Below, in pieces: positions 20,831-30,053 of a DNA stretch of 32,885 bases. The notes below the pieces were generated by a model, which was not told the origin of the DNA, searched no databases, and was given only the letters and a program-made list of their open reading frames with translations. Each line of letters starts with the position of its first letter. Position 1 is the stretch's first letter. Made by a program: the position numbers and the translations under genes. The DNA is from Podochytrium sp. JEL0797 (Eukaryota > Chytridiomycota > Chytridiomycetes > Chytridiales > Chytriomycetaceae). The stretch lies in assembly GCA_027596195.1 (NCBI GenBank), contig JADGJG010000190.1, positions 1 through 32,885 of the forward strand, in the 5' to 3' direction.

Positions 20831-23385
20831 TCACACTTTCTGCACCTCCACGCGACACCGACTCCCCACCGCATTCTCCACAACCCTCTCCCCAACTTCC
20901 CCAACTTCCCCCTCCTCCCCCCCTTTCCTCTTGCCCCCCGCCCCCCCATCCCCACCCTTCCCCGCATCCCCCAACAAGCCCTTCAACCCATCCACATCCA
21001 TAGGATACACACAAACCCTCGCAAAACTGCCACCCCCACCACGCCCCTTGACCACAAACCCAGGATTCACACAAACACACCCATCCACGCTGCGCACCGT
21101 TTCCTTCAACAGGGACGGGAGGATGAGAAGGTCCGGGGTCGCTTGCAGGTGGATGGACCCTGAGGCTGCGCGCGTGTGGTCGAGGGTGAAGTTGGGGTCG
21201 GAGAGCGGGGGTGGGTGTAAGGGGTAGAGGGTGCGTTGGGTGAGGTGGGTGTTGAAGAGGAGAGAGAGGCGGTCGGTGGGAGTTGCGCCGGGAGTGGTTG
21301 GTTTGCTGTTCGAAAAAAAACACGAGAGTGAATAATTATCCCCCCCAAACGCGCACGCGAGAGAGAAAAAAAAATAACAACTTACAGATCCAACACTTGC
21401 CCACTCACATGCAACAAACTATCCACATTCGAAACACAAACCACAACCTCATTCACCATCAACTGCACTGGATTCGGCACCAACACCACCTTCCCCGCAG
21501 CAACAAGCTCCTTGATCCCAAACTGCTTCCACCTCCCAACCTTCGCCTCCTCCCCTCCACTACTGCTCCCAACCGGAGGCTGCGGGTACCCCACCCACTC
21601 ACTCTCAAGCCCTTTCCCACTCGGCACAAGCACAATCTTGGTATGAGGACTCGCCTCCGCAACGCGTTTGAGCACAGGCACAATGTGTCGCCGAAACACG
21701 TTTTCGCAAGAGAGCGTGTAGAGCCCCGATTTCCAACCGGGAAGGGACTCGTCGACAAACGGACCACAGAGAAGGAGTACGTCGGGTTTCTCGCGACACG
21801 CCACGTCCGCGAGGGCGTGTAAGGGTTCATAGCTCGGCGCGTCGGGGAGCACGATCGCGCCTGTGGTTGGGGGGGCTACATCCACGCTGTAAGGCCCCGC
21901 GGCAATCAAGAGGTTCACAACCTTGGCATCCCGCGTGTGCGTGTCGCTGGCCGTGTGGGCCGAGGTGGCGTCGTCATCGTACATGTCCACCAACCGCTGC
22001 ACATTCGTCGCCGCAAACTCGAGCCTCGGAATCTCAAACACGTCCTCCACAATCACACACTTCCCCGTCGGGTTCATCCCGCTCAGAGCCACGACCATCC
22101 CAGGGAAAAAGTGGGCCCCCTTTTGGAGCAACGCGTCCGAGAGTTGAAGAGGGATGCGCGAGCCGCCGCCGAGGAGGCGACAGGTTTCGAGCACGAGCGA
22201 GTCTTTGGACAGTTTTTCGGCCCCAACGTTGCTGTTGTTGTTGCCGGGGGATGAGTCGACTGCGTGCACGATGCGGCCGGCGGTGAAGAAGGGGGTGTTG
22301 TGGGGGATGGAGGGGTTTTGGAGGGCGAGGAAGGTGGGTTCGCCGTCGGCGTCGAGGTAGGAGGCCGGGAGGGCTTCGGTGGGTTCTTCGTCCTGACAAT
22401 GTGGAATGAATCAAGTATGATTAAGCAACGCATTGTGAGATGAAAAGCAAGAGGAGGGTTCCTCACCATGTCGAGTTTTTGGTTCAAGACAATGTTTTCG
22501 TAGACCCAGCGGTCCAAGATGAGCGACAGGTCCTGGATACGCGCGTCGACAAGGTCACCCTTTTCAGCCAAGCGTTCAAACATGTATCTTTGTGGGAATG
22601 TGTTGGTTGGATGGGCAAGGAAGGAACGCGCTTTCTTACCGGTATCCGTCCATCTGCTGTCCCGGCGGCAGGGCAATCTCGACTTGACGGGCACTCAGCC
22701 CTTGCTTCATGTTGTTTGTCATGAGGGGCACGTGCGGGTTGAAGACCTCCTCGACCTTGCCCTTGTTTTTGCGGTCGGCAAAGGGCAGCAGGGGCAGGCT
22801 TGGCGATGCGGCGAATTTGGGCAGCTGAATCTGCTGTGACGGGGTCTTTGCTGCAGCAGGAGTAGTTATTTGCTTGTGAGCTGGGGTGCGCTGTGTAGTT
22901 GGAGTCGAGTAGTTTTGGTTTGTCTGAGTGTGTTTGAGGGGGGTGCGAGGCGGCAGCTGGCTCGGCTCGTTTGTGCGCAGACGTGCCTTGCGATGGGGCA
23001 TGTGTATTGGGTCGGCAGTGTCACCGAGCATCGCCATCAGGGCGGCGTCGTCGACTTGCGCTGGCTTTGGCTGTGTTGCTGCTGCGACAACGTTCTTGGA
23101 CACGCCGCGCTGCGAATCGACGGACGCAACGAGCGACGCGTGGAGCGCAGAGAGGAGGGAAGCACTACTAGGAGCACTAGTACCACTACTACCACTAGTA
23201 GTAGAAGAAGCAGCTGCCATCGCACACGCCTCGTACCCCGCAGCGAGGCCCTCGCCGTCCACGCCAAACACGCCCGCATACTCCACAAGCCGCGCCAACG
23301 TGTCTGCCTGGCTGCCAAGTGTGAGATCAAGGCCAGTCGAAGAGAACGCAACCACAATCGAGTCAGAGAGTGACGTGCTTGCCAT
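20831..23385 (-). CDS. POLA2: DNA polymerase alpha subunit B
   Basis: Four exons, 23385-22640, 22587-22467, 22392-21386 and 21305-20831, give 782 aa (human about 600, yeast Pol12 about 705). The N-terminal third is Ser/Thr/Pro/Gln-rich linker after a small helical head. The conserved part opens with DGYRYMFERLAEKGDLVDARI, typical of Pol alpha B. An OB-fold region follows (RIPLQLSDALLQKGAHFFPGM and VVALSGMNPTGK, read continuously), and then the calcineurin-like domain with REKPDVLLLCGPFVDES, VPSGKG, LVPNPVQLMVNEVVV and DSLLHV. The C-terminus has HLTQRTLYPLHPP, ATPDLLILPSLL and GCVCVNPGFVVKGRGGGGSFARV, a clear match to the family end. The subunit tethers the catalytic polymerase to primase and to the replisome in the nucleus. 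The metal-binding residues of the phosphoesterase fold appear degenerate, as usual for this subunit. Confidence 0.94.
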
Positions 23386-23509
23386 TGGAAAAATGTTTTT
23401 GTTTTTTGGCAGTGTTCGGACACAAATCAAAACAAGAATCCGATATTTTGTTTTTGCACCAACACACCACCACACACACGCCAACCAAAAAACAAGAAAA
23501 AACACCCAA

Positions 23510-24956
23510 TCAAGCATGCTGCAAATCCCAACTCTTGAACCACTTCCGCGCCCGCACCTCTTCCACACTCGACACGCCATACCCATAACTCAACGGACAA
23601 AAGAATCCAAACGCCCACAAGAACGCCGCCATCAATCCACACAGCACCAACACATACACCACATTCCCCATCGGACTGCTGCGGAAGTACACAAAATACG
23701 GCACCATCAACGCCTTCACGCGGTTGCCCCCAACAAGCTCCATCGGATCCCTCTCATTCACAATCTTGAACACAAAATCAACCAACGCCGCCGCAATCAT
23801 GGTCGAAAAGATGAAACTAGGGAGATAGTGGTGCAAAAACAGCATGCGGCCCATCAAAAAGAAGGGGATCCAGTGCAACAGCCACGCGAGGAACAGGAAC
23901 CCAATCGCATTGTCGTACCATCGGCGAACGCTGGGTCCAAACAGGTCCACTTGGCGACGCAGCACAATCCGGTCCACGATCCACACGCACGCGTACATGC
24001 CGACCGAGGCGATCGAAAACCACCAAATCAGTGGGTTTCCGAGCAAGTAGATTTGGCGCAGGCCTTCCTTGTTTTCCCAAAACGATACCCCGCGCACGAC
24101 AAATGGCCACGTTCCGGGCGTCGAAGAGTACGGGTGCGAAGTCGTCAAAGCCGCGTTATGAACAAACATGAGGTTCTGGAGCTCCAAAAATTTGGCAAGG
24201 AACGACATTTCGCCCAACGCCGGCTTGGCGTCCTCGACGTGAGGTTCAAACTTGTCGGTGCCTATGTTGTCGAATTAGCCGCTCGCCCATAATCATCAAC
24301 GCCCCACAAAACCAGTCCCAAAATCACAAACTCACCATTCACAATCGTCTCATGCTCCACACCCTCAAAATACCACACATTCCCCTTCACCTCCATCTTC
24401 TTCTCCCCATTCACCTCATTCTGTTTAAACCCCCATTCGGGCAACACCTCCGAATTCGGATGCAACGCAACCCCCTGTTTCACATGAACGAGCTTCAAAT
24501 GCGTCCGCATGCTCCTCACCCTCTCCCCAACCCCTCCCTCCGTCGATTCAACGCGCCACAATGTATCCTCGTACCGTTCTTCGTACGCAGGGGACACCAC
24601 CGTCGTGATTTCCATGTTCGTTTCCGTCAACGGAGACGCCACATCGTGTGTCAACAAATAAGACTCAGTCGAAACATGCCAAAGCTGCACAATGTCCCCG
24701 TTACGGAGGTACCGCACGCCCCTCTCGACCTCCGTCTCATCAGCCACATACGCCGCAGCGGCCGGGTAAAACTCGGACGAAACGGGAAGCACGACCCACG
24801 CGTTGTTGTGGTCGGGGTGGTGGTAACATGTGACTTGTTGGCCTTCGGAAGACACGTGGCCGTTTTCGTAGCGGAGCGGGTAACGCGCCGTGTGCGAGTG
24901 CAGGAGACAACCAATGTTTTTGTTTTTGAGGGTGATGGTGGAGGTGTAGGGGATGG
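23510..24956 (-). CDS. PMT4: Protein O-mannosyltransferase Pmt4/POMT1-type, C-terminal half only
   Basis: Exons 24956-24336 and 24261-23510 encode about 457 residues. The first exon starts in phase 2 after an acceptor (CACCAACAG), so upstream exons must exist. It reads straight into the MIR region: TSTITLKNKN, CLLHSHTARYPLRYENG, SSEGQQVTCYHHPDHNNAW, GDIVQLWHVSTESYLLTHD and LKLVHVKQGVALHPNSE. The second exon holds the C-terminal membrane part with LELQNLMFVHNAALTTSHPY (HPYSSTPGTWP follows), RQIYLLGNPLIWW, HWIPFFLMGRMLFLHHYLPS and the terminal spans. In Pmt4 about 300 N-terminal residues with the DE catalytic motif precede the MIR domains. Here those are absent, and TOM40 5' coding sequence occupies the place instead. 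Pmt4 transfers mannose from Dol-P-Man to Ser/Thr in the ER membrane. As it stands this gene cannot make an active enzyme. Confidence 0.9.
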
Positions 24957-25020
24957 CTGTTGGTGTGCGTGTGTGTTTGTTTTTTGGTTGTTTGTGGTGG
25001 TTTCTCTTGTGTGTTTTGTG

Positions 25021-25046
25021 TTGGGGGGGGGTGGGGGGGGCCCCCC
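25021..25046. repeat. G/C homopolymer tract at the TOM40/PMT4 junction
   Basis: Nine G, one T, eight G and six C in a row separate the TOM40-like exon from the intron leading to the PMT4 fragment. The tract resembles the islands at 20.3 kb and at the window end, and it coincides with the point where both neighbouring genes lose their homology. Confidence 0.8.
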
Positions 25047-25048
25047 TG

Positions 25049-25878
25049 GGGCGGCTGGCTCAACAGGTTGTTCCTCTCCCTTGTGCTTCGGTGGCATGTT
25101 GGGGTCGTATTGTTTCTCGGTGTGAGCGTGGGGCTCCAAGTGCGGGAGTTCGTTGGCGACGACGGGAGCAACAGGCCAGAAGTAGTTGGCACGGGCCTGC
25201 AGGGTTCCCTGGTCATCGATTTGACCGTGCATCAAGTACTAGTCGGAAAAGAAGGGGGGGAGGGTTAGATTGAGTTGTGTGTCGTAAAACGGGCCCGTGT
25301 TTGGATTTAACTGTAGCCCTCCAAAATCCATTGCAAATTCGAATTCGCCTTCGGTGCGGTAATCGGTGCCGTAATATCGAGTTGCTGCACACTCCATTGG
25401 AATTCGTTTCACTCCTTCGATAAAGATCCCACGATGCGAAGCAAGCACTTGGCTGTGACGCCAACAAACGACGACAAGTGCGGATGATCAGACAAGTACC
25501 TGCTTTCCTTGGTAACCACCCGAGAAATGGTAGCTCGGGGGTTGTTGGGCAGCACCCCATGAGAAGGAGTGGGAGACCTGGAAGTTCTGCGACATGATGG
25601 AGGTGATGTCGAATTTGGCGCCCTGGATCATGTGGAGGGTCGGGAACACATCTGGACACAAAAGCAAGGATCGTATCAGTTGGCTGCATTCGGGAACAGG
25701 ATGGTTTTTGCGGCGATCGTCCCGGTGGCAGAAAACGGCAAAACGTACTCTTAGTTTCCCGATGCAGATTCTCAAAGGGACCCGTGCAAGGCAGCTGGTG
25801 TCTCTTCTTGGCATCTGAAATGCTCTCGGCAACATAATGGAATGGCGCGAGGATCTGGTCAACAATCGATTCGCTCAT
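25049..25878 (-). CDS. TOM40: Mitochondrial import pore Tom40, N-terminal part only
   Basis: Exons 25878-25749, 25651-25500 and 25238 to about 25049 are in phase. The ATG at 25878 begins MSESIVDQILAPF, followed by LPCTGPFENLHRETKNVFPT. This fits the Tom40 pattern of NPGTFE.LH.E...VFP. Next are IQGAKFDIT, NFQVSHSFSWG, and across the second intron GGYQGKQ-YLMHGQIDDQGTLQARANYFW, which matches the first barrel strands (F.QGNIDN.GSL.ARFNY). After FWP the reading becomes Pro/His/Glu-rich (MPPKHKGEEQPVEPAAP) and then enters the G/C tract. The remaining roughly 250 residues of the barrel are missing. Tom40 is the general protein-import channel of the mitochondrial outer membrane and is essential, so a real copy must be complete somewhere. 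The second intron is long (261 nt) and contains a 69-codon open frame. Confidence 0.85.
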
Positions 25879-26125
25879 TTTAAGAACTTCGCGAAAAAAA
25901 AGCAAAACAAATCGGTGGGGTGGTGATTTGATGTTCCCCCCAATCTTCCAGCCGTGATGACCCTGTTTCACTATGATTGTTTACAAATGACGCATCGATC
26001 CCTCGGGAGTAGATTCGCTGAATAAATTGGAGAACAGAAAACTGAGCGTGGCGATGGAAAACACTGTCCTTTCTCCCCCCTTTCCCTTCCTTCCTGCCAC
26101 ATTCTAACATATCTTTATTTCGAGC
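25879..26125. other. TOM40 upstream region
   Basis: This covers 247 bases between the Tom40 start and the end of the unresolved - strand frame. It holds a - strand AATAAA at 26119-26114 and otherwise nothing I can name. It presumably contains the TOM40 promoter. Confidence 0.5.
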
Positions 26126-26472
26126 CTAGCAAACAGAGACGTGCATGATACGCATTTCCCGTCCATCAATCATCTTTTGGCCGTCTTCCCCGCCAAACTG
26201 AACTGCACGCTTGATTTCCAGACTCACCCGTCCTAATCCGAGTGAGACTTCCATCTGTCACAGCTGCAGCTTGTTCTCCCACGAACTTGATTCAATCTTG
26301 GATCAAGTCTTTGAACTGGCAAAGATCCGTCGCCCGTTTCGGACAAGTTGCGAGGAAGTCGAATTTCTTGGCCGTTGGATTGCTGACGATGCCTGTCCTC
26401 GCCTTTCCGAGATTCTTCTTACTGAGTCGAGGCAGGCTGTTTTTTGGAGCTCGAAAGGGATGCCGTGGCCAT
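26126..26472 (-). CDS. Possible small unresolved - strand gene
   Basis: On the - strand an ATG at 26472 opens a Ser/Lys/Gln-rich frame of 17 codons before TAA. It is preceded at about 26550-26570 by a TATATA-rich stretch. At the other end, 26254-26126 encodes 42 residues with charged, coding-like composition (EIKRAVQFGGEDGQKMIDG) to a TAG, 7 nt before AATAAA at 26119-26114. Promoter-like and poly(A)-like signals therefore bracket about 350 bases, but I could not join the pieces through consistent splice sites. A + strand frame of 94 codons with an AATAAA near 26600 competes with it. No family is recognised; it may be a short gene, a remnant or non-coding. Confidence 0.2.
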
Positions 26473-26653
26473 TGTCGGACAAGCCGTCCCAGTAACAAAC
26501 CAACCTTTCCCCCCGCTTTTGTCTTCCATTTGGTCAAGGAAAATATGTCGATTGATATATATTCAATATATAAGACAAAGCTGAAAAATGATCGAAGAAA
26601 ATAAAGAATTCCAATAGAGACAAAGAATGAACCCAAAGAAGAAAAAACCCAAA
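26473..26653. other. AT-rich intergenic stretch
   Basis: This 181-base stretch downstream of the Ala-rich gene (-) contains the TATATA-rich segment near 26550-26570 and a + strand AATAAA at about 26600. No gene was seen. Confidence 0.5.
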
Positions 26654-28198
26654 TCAAAACAAGGCCACAACCGCCACGCACAAAATAGCCACAGAAAGCT
26701 GTCCGAAGGACCTAGCACCCGCGCTAAACGCGTTCGATGGCGGCACCACGGTTGCAGCAGCAGCAGCGGAAGTAATGATGGGAACGTAAGCCGCCGACGC
26801 CTTCGTGGCCGCGGCAGCAGCACTGCTCAAGGAAGAGCTCTTGGGAGCACCCGTTGTCACTGCGTTCGCAAAGTTGTTGGGGGTGGGTGTGGGTGTGGCA
26901 ACGTATCCTGGAGTGGCGGCAGCGTAGTTGCATTTGGCTGGAGTCACCACCGCGGGGGAGACGTTGCTGTAGGCGGGAGGAGGAGCCTGATACGCGGCGG
27001 GTGCGACAGGGGTGACAACTGCGGGCAACACGTTTTGGACGGGTGCAGGTGGGGCTTGGTACGCGGCTGGGGGTGCGACAACGGGTGGGACGTAGGCAGC
27101 TGGGGTGGTAACCGCGGCGGCAACGTTTTGGATCGGGGCAGGGGCTTGGTAAGGAGTTGGGGCTTGGTAAGCTGGGGCTGCAACGGCTGGGGCAGCGAGA
27201 AGGGCGGGAGCAGCGGCAGCAACAGCGGGGGCGACAGGGGCAGCGAGAGCGGGAGCGACAGGGGCAGTAGCGGCCGGGGCAGCAAGAAGGACGGGAGCTG
27301 CGGGAGCGGCTGGGGCAGCGAGTTGAGCGGGAGCGGTAGCAGCGGCAGGAGCGAGTGAGGCAGCCGCGGGGGCCAGAGCGAGTTCCATAGCCGTCAAGTT
27401 CAAGGGGGCGGCAGCATTAACTGGAGCCGCGCCTGCAAGACCGGCGACAGGAGCAATCAACGCGTTATTTACTATTGGGGCACCTGCTCCAGCTGGGACG
27501 GCAGGAGCTGCGGCGTCAACGACGGGGGCGGCGGCGCCAGCGATAGGAGCAGCGACGTCAAGTGGCGCAATGGCAGCATCTGCTCCAGCTGGGACGGCAG
27601 GAGCGGCGGCGCCAACAACAGGGGCGGCAGCGCCAACGACAGGAGCAGCGGCTTCAAGTGGAGCAATAGCAGCATCTGCTCCAGCTGGGACAGCAGGAGC
27701 GGCGGCGCCAACGACAGGAGCAGCAGCGCCAACGGCAGGAGCAGCGGCATCAAGTGGAGCATTGGCAGCAGCGCCAACAACAGGAGCGGCGGCGCCAACG
27801 ACAGGAGCAGCAGCGCCAACTACTGGAGCAGCAGCGCCAACAACAGGGGCGGCGGCGCCCACGATCGGAGCAGCAGCGCCAACGACGGGATCGGCAGCGA
27901 CAACGACAGGAGCGGCGGCGCCAACAACAGGAGCAGCGGCGTCAAGTGGAGCATTGGCAGCAGCGCCAACAACAGGAGCGGCGGCGTTAACTACAGGAGC
28001 AGCAGCGCCAACTACTGGAGCAGCGGCGCCAACGACAGGAGCAGCGGCGCCAACGACAGGAGCAGCGGCGCCAACAACAGGAGCGGCAGCGTCAACTGGA
28101 GCAACAGCAGCCGCTGCACCACCTGCCATATCAGCATTGGCAAGTGCAGCTGCGGTAGAAAGAGAAATGGCAAGGAGTACAAGACGTGTTGAGACCAT
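26654..28198 (-). CDS. Secreted Ala/Pro/Val-rich repeat protein, probably GPI-anchored or tail-anchored
   Basis: A single exon of 514 codons. The ATG at 28198 begins a signal peptide of about 22 residues (MVSTRLVLLAISLSTAAAL then ANA). Residues about 26-240 are built of a 7-residue unit, AAAPVVG, with about a dozen perfect AAPVVG cores, broken by NAPLD and AVPAGADAAIAPL inserts. Residues about 240-350 are Ala/Pro/Leu-rich. A third zone (about 350-450) repeats a longer Pro/Tyr unit around AAYQAPP...QNV..AVVTP. One Cys lies in AKCNYAAATPGY. A Ser/Ala/Thr linker then leads to a hydrophobic C-terminal end (LSVAILCVAVVALF) after SNAFSAGA, which fits a GPI-attachment signal. The protein probably sits at the cell surface or wall. 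AAP(A/V) repeats also occur in arthropod cuticle proteins, but homology is not implied. Repeat number may be unstable. Confidence 0.8.
   Translation of the reverse strand: MVSTRLVLLAISLSTAAALANADMAGGAAAAVAPVDAAAPVVGAAAPVVGAAAPVVGAAAPVVGAAAPVVNAAAPVVGAAANAPLDAAAPVVGAAAPVVVAADPVVGAAAPIVGAAAPVVGAAAPVVGAAAPVVGAAAPVVGAAANAPLDAAAPAVGAAAPVVGAAAPAVPAGADAAIAPLEAAAPVVGAAAPVVGAAAPAVPAGADAAIAPLDVAAPIAGAAAPVVDAAAPAVPAGAGAPIVNNALIAPVAGLAGAAPVNAAAPLNLTAMELALAPAAASLAPAAATAPAQLAAPAAPAAPVLLAAPAATAPVAPALAAPVAPAVAAAAPALLAAPAVAAPAYQAPTPYQAPAPIQNVAAAVTTPAAYVPPVVAPPAAYQAPPAPVQNVLPAVVTPVAPAAYQAPPPAYSNVSPAVVTPAKCNYAAATPGYVATPTPTPNNFANAVTTGAPKSSSLSSAAAAATKASAAYVPIITSAAAAATVVPPSNAFSAGARSFGQLSVAILCVAVVALF
27500..28130 (-). 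repeat. 21-nt coding minisatellite
   Basis: This is the DNA behind the AAAPVVG units: tandem 21-base units of the type GGAGCAGCGGCGCCAACGAC+A on the + strand. Many are nearly identical, and some differ only at third positions or at ACGACA versus ACAACA. Variation between copies is mainly silent. The + strand is also open for over 200 codons here, a by-product of the repeat. Confidence 0.85.
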
Positions 28199-28250
28199 GA
28201 TGAATGCAAATGTACGATTCTTCTTACTCCCTTTTGTCCCTCCTTTCCAT

Positions 28251-28257
28251 TTATATA
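28251..28257 (-). promoter_or_regulatory. TATA box of the Ala-rich repeat protein gene
   Basis: TATATAA on the - strand lies about 53 nt upstream of the ATG at 28198. Confidence 0.55.
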
Positions 28258-28633
28258 ATTCCGTTCGTGAAAAAAAATTGTGATTTATTTCCAACTTTTG
28301 TTTCTTGAAATATATGTTTTTTTATTTTTTGTAACGTAATGAAATTGGATAAAGGGGAAACTTATTACGTCACCTTTTCTTCTTTGATGAAATACCAAAT
28401 GAGAAATTGTAATTATATAATCCCTTTTCTTGGCTAAGTATTAATACCTTGTGGAAAAAAATAAATCCGGCGGAACTCCTGGAGTACGGCATTTATTCTG
28501 GCTTTGGGTGCCAGGCGCAAAACGGGTTGCCAGAAATGATGATAAACGTTTTATGAGCAATGCAGCCCTCCTCAGTCACTCCTCCTTTGTTTTTCGAAAG
28601 GGAGAGCCACAAAAAAAACCCTGTCGAAAACAG
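28258..28633. other. Divergent intergenic region between the Ala-rich gene and the HSDL2-type gene
   Basis: This is AT-rich over its first 200 bases. It contains TTACGTCA (28365-28372), a full ATF/CREB-type bZIP site, a related GTAACGTAAT at 28331-28340, and TATATAA at 28414-28420 usable in either direction. The right part is less AT-rich with no recognised element. Confidence 0.5.
28365..28372. promoter_or_regulatory. ATF/CREB-like bZIP site
   Basis: TTACGTCA matches the CRE half-variant TKACGTCA. It lies 167 nt upstream of the Ala-rich gene and 260 nt upstream of the HSDL2-type gene. This is a motif match only. Confidence 0.35.
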
Positions 28634-29914
28634 ATGTTGCAACTTCCGCAATTTGATTTCAAAGGCAAAAACGTTTTCATCTCCGGTAAGCGCAAGCACC
28701 CCCATCCTCCAAAATCACGAAAATGCCAATGAAACCCTCGCAGGCGGTTCGCGAGGCATCGGATTGGAAATTGCGCGAAAGCTCGCAAAGTTGGGCGCTA
28801 ACGTCGCGATCGCAGCCAAGACGGCGGAGCCGCATCCCAAGGTAACTACTGGTGTTCTTCCGCGGGAAGAGAGGGGGGTTGATGGTGAATTCGGGGGAAC
28901 TTTGCCTCCCATGAGTCCGGGGGGGAGGGGGATTGATCCCGTGTGTGGCACCTCCGCTGCGCGATGGCTGACAAATCCTCCTCCACGCACGCACACACAC
29001 AACACACACAAACTCACACACACGTTCGTCACAGCTCCCAGGAACAATCTACACCGCCGCCGATTCCATCACATCCGCCGGCGGAGGCGGCCGCGGACTC
29101 CCGCTCATCTGCGACATTCGCTTCGAAGCACAAGTCTACGCTGCCGTCGCCCAAACCGTTGCCACGTTTGGCGGAATTGACATCCTCATCAACAATGCGT
29201 CCGCCATCTCCCTCACCTCCATCACATCCACCTCCCTCAAAACATTTGACCTCATGAACCAAATCAACGGTCGCGGAACCTACCTCTGTACACTCGCGTG
29301 TCTCCCTCATTTGCAGGAGAGTGCGCGAAAGGGAAGGAACCCACACGTGTTGACGTTGTCGCCACCGTTGGATATGCGCCCGTTTTGGTTCGAGAATCAT
29401 ACCGCGTATTCGATGGCCAAATATGCAATGAGTTTGTGCACGTTGGGGCTTTCGGGGGATTTGAGGCAGTTTGGGATCGCGGTGAATTCGTTGTGGCCTT
29501 TGACGGCGATTGATACGAGTGCGATGAATGTGATTTTGGGTATGTTTGTTTGTCTGTTGGGGATCTCGGCTGATTCTTTTGATTCGGGTGGATCCAGACA
29601 ACGCGCAAGAAATCACCAAATACCGCAACGCCGATATTATGGCGGACGCGGCGGCCCTCATTCTGTGCCAAGACGCGCGCGCGTATACGGGCAACTTTGT
29701 GATTGACGAGGCGATCTTGCGTACCGTGGGGGTCACTGATTTCAGCGGGTACAAGCTCGACAAAAAGTGTCCCGACAATGAGCTTGTGCCCGACTTTTTT
29801 GTGCCCGAGGATATTTACGCACAGGCGCCGGGGGCGGTTGTGGCGCGTGGGTTTGTGTGTGAGACGGTGAAGGGGTTGAAGGGATCGAATGTTCGTGGGT
29901 CGTCGAAATTGTGA
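28634..29914 (+). CDS. HSDL2: HSDL2-type short-chain dehydrogenase/reductase, peroxisomal (SKL)
   Basis: Exons 28634-28685, 28744-28841, 29035-29539 and 29598-29914 give 323 aa. The cofactor-binding motif GGSRGIG is completed by the first splice. Then follow NVAIAAKTAEPHPKLPGTIY, the hallmark of the HSDL2 group, CDIRFEAQV, GGIDILINNASAISLT (NNAS), TLSPPLDMRPFWF, catalytic HTAYSMAKY (YxxxK), VNSLWPLTAIDTSAM and TGNFVIDEAIL. The last three residues are SKL, a canonical PTS1 peroxisome signal. Animal HSDL2 carries an SCP2 sterol-carrier domain after the dehydrogenase; here the protein ends before it. It likely oxidises or reduces a lipid carbonyl with NAD(P)(H) in peroxisomes; the substrate is unknown. 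The third intron has the acceptor GATCCAG, and the one before exon 3 is long (193 nt) and CA-rich. Confidence 0.93.
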
Positions 29915-30053
29915 AGTGAATTGGTGGTCATGAGGGGAATGCGTCGCAGAAGGTCTTTGCATTAAAAGTGAACTTTGGATTCCCCGCACACGTTGATCAC
30001 GCGCAACAAAAACAAGGGTGCCAAAAAAACATTTTTTTTCGAAACTGGGTGGG

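Noticed and set aside
22928..24292. 454-codon + strand open frame across POLA2 and PMT4
   Set aside because: It lies opposite two well-recognised - strand genes and shows no family features.
26303..26503. DNGHGIP on the - strand, suggesting a MutL/HSP90-type ATPase fragment
   Set aside because: Only about seven residues fit. The expected ER..TSK and GFRGEAL motifs are absent, and the match is likely chance.
27570..28283. Long + strand open frame (237 codons, GAAAPTTG repeats)
   Set aside because: It is the antisense of the 21-nt repeat in the Ala-rich gene. A stop-free repeat unit leaves several frames open, and the - strand frame has a signal peptide, a TATA box and a GPI-like end.
28980..29034. 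CA-rich stretch as a CRISPR-like or other structured array
   Set aside because: It is a simple CA-rich intron end with an ordinary CAG acceptor. No spaced repeats occur here or elsewhere in the window.
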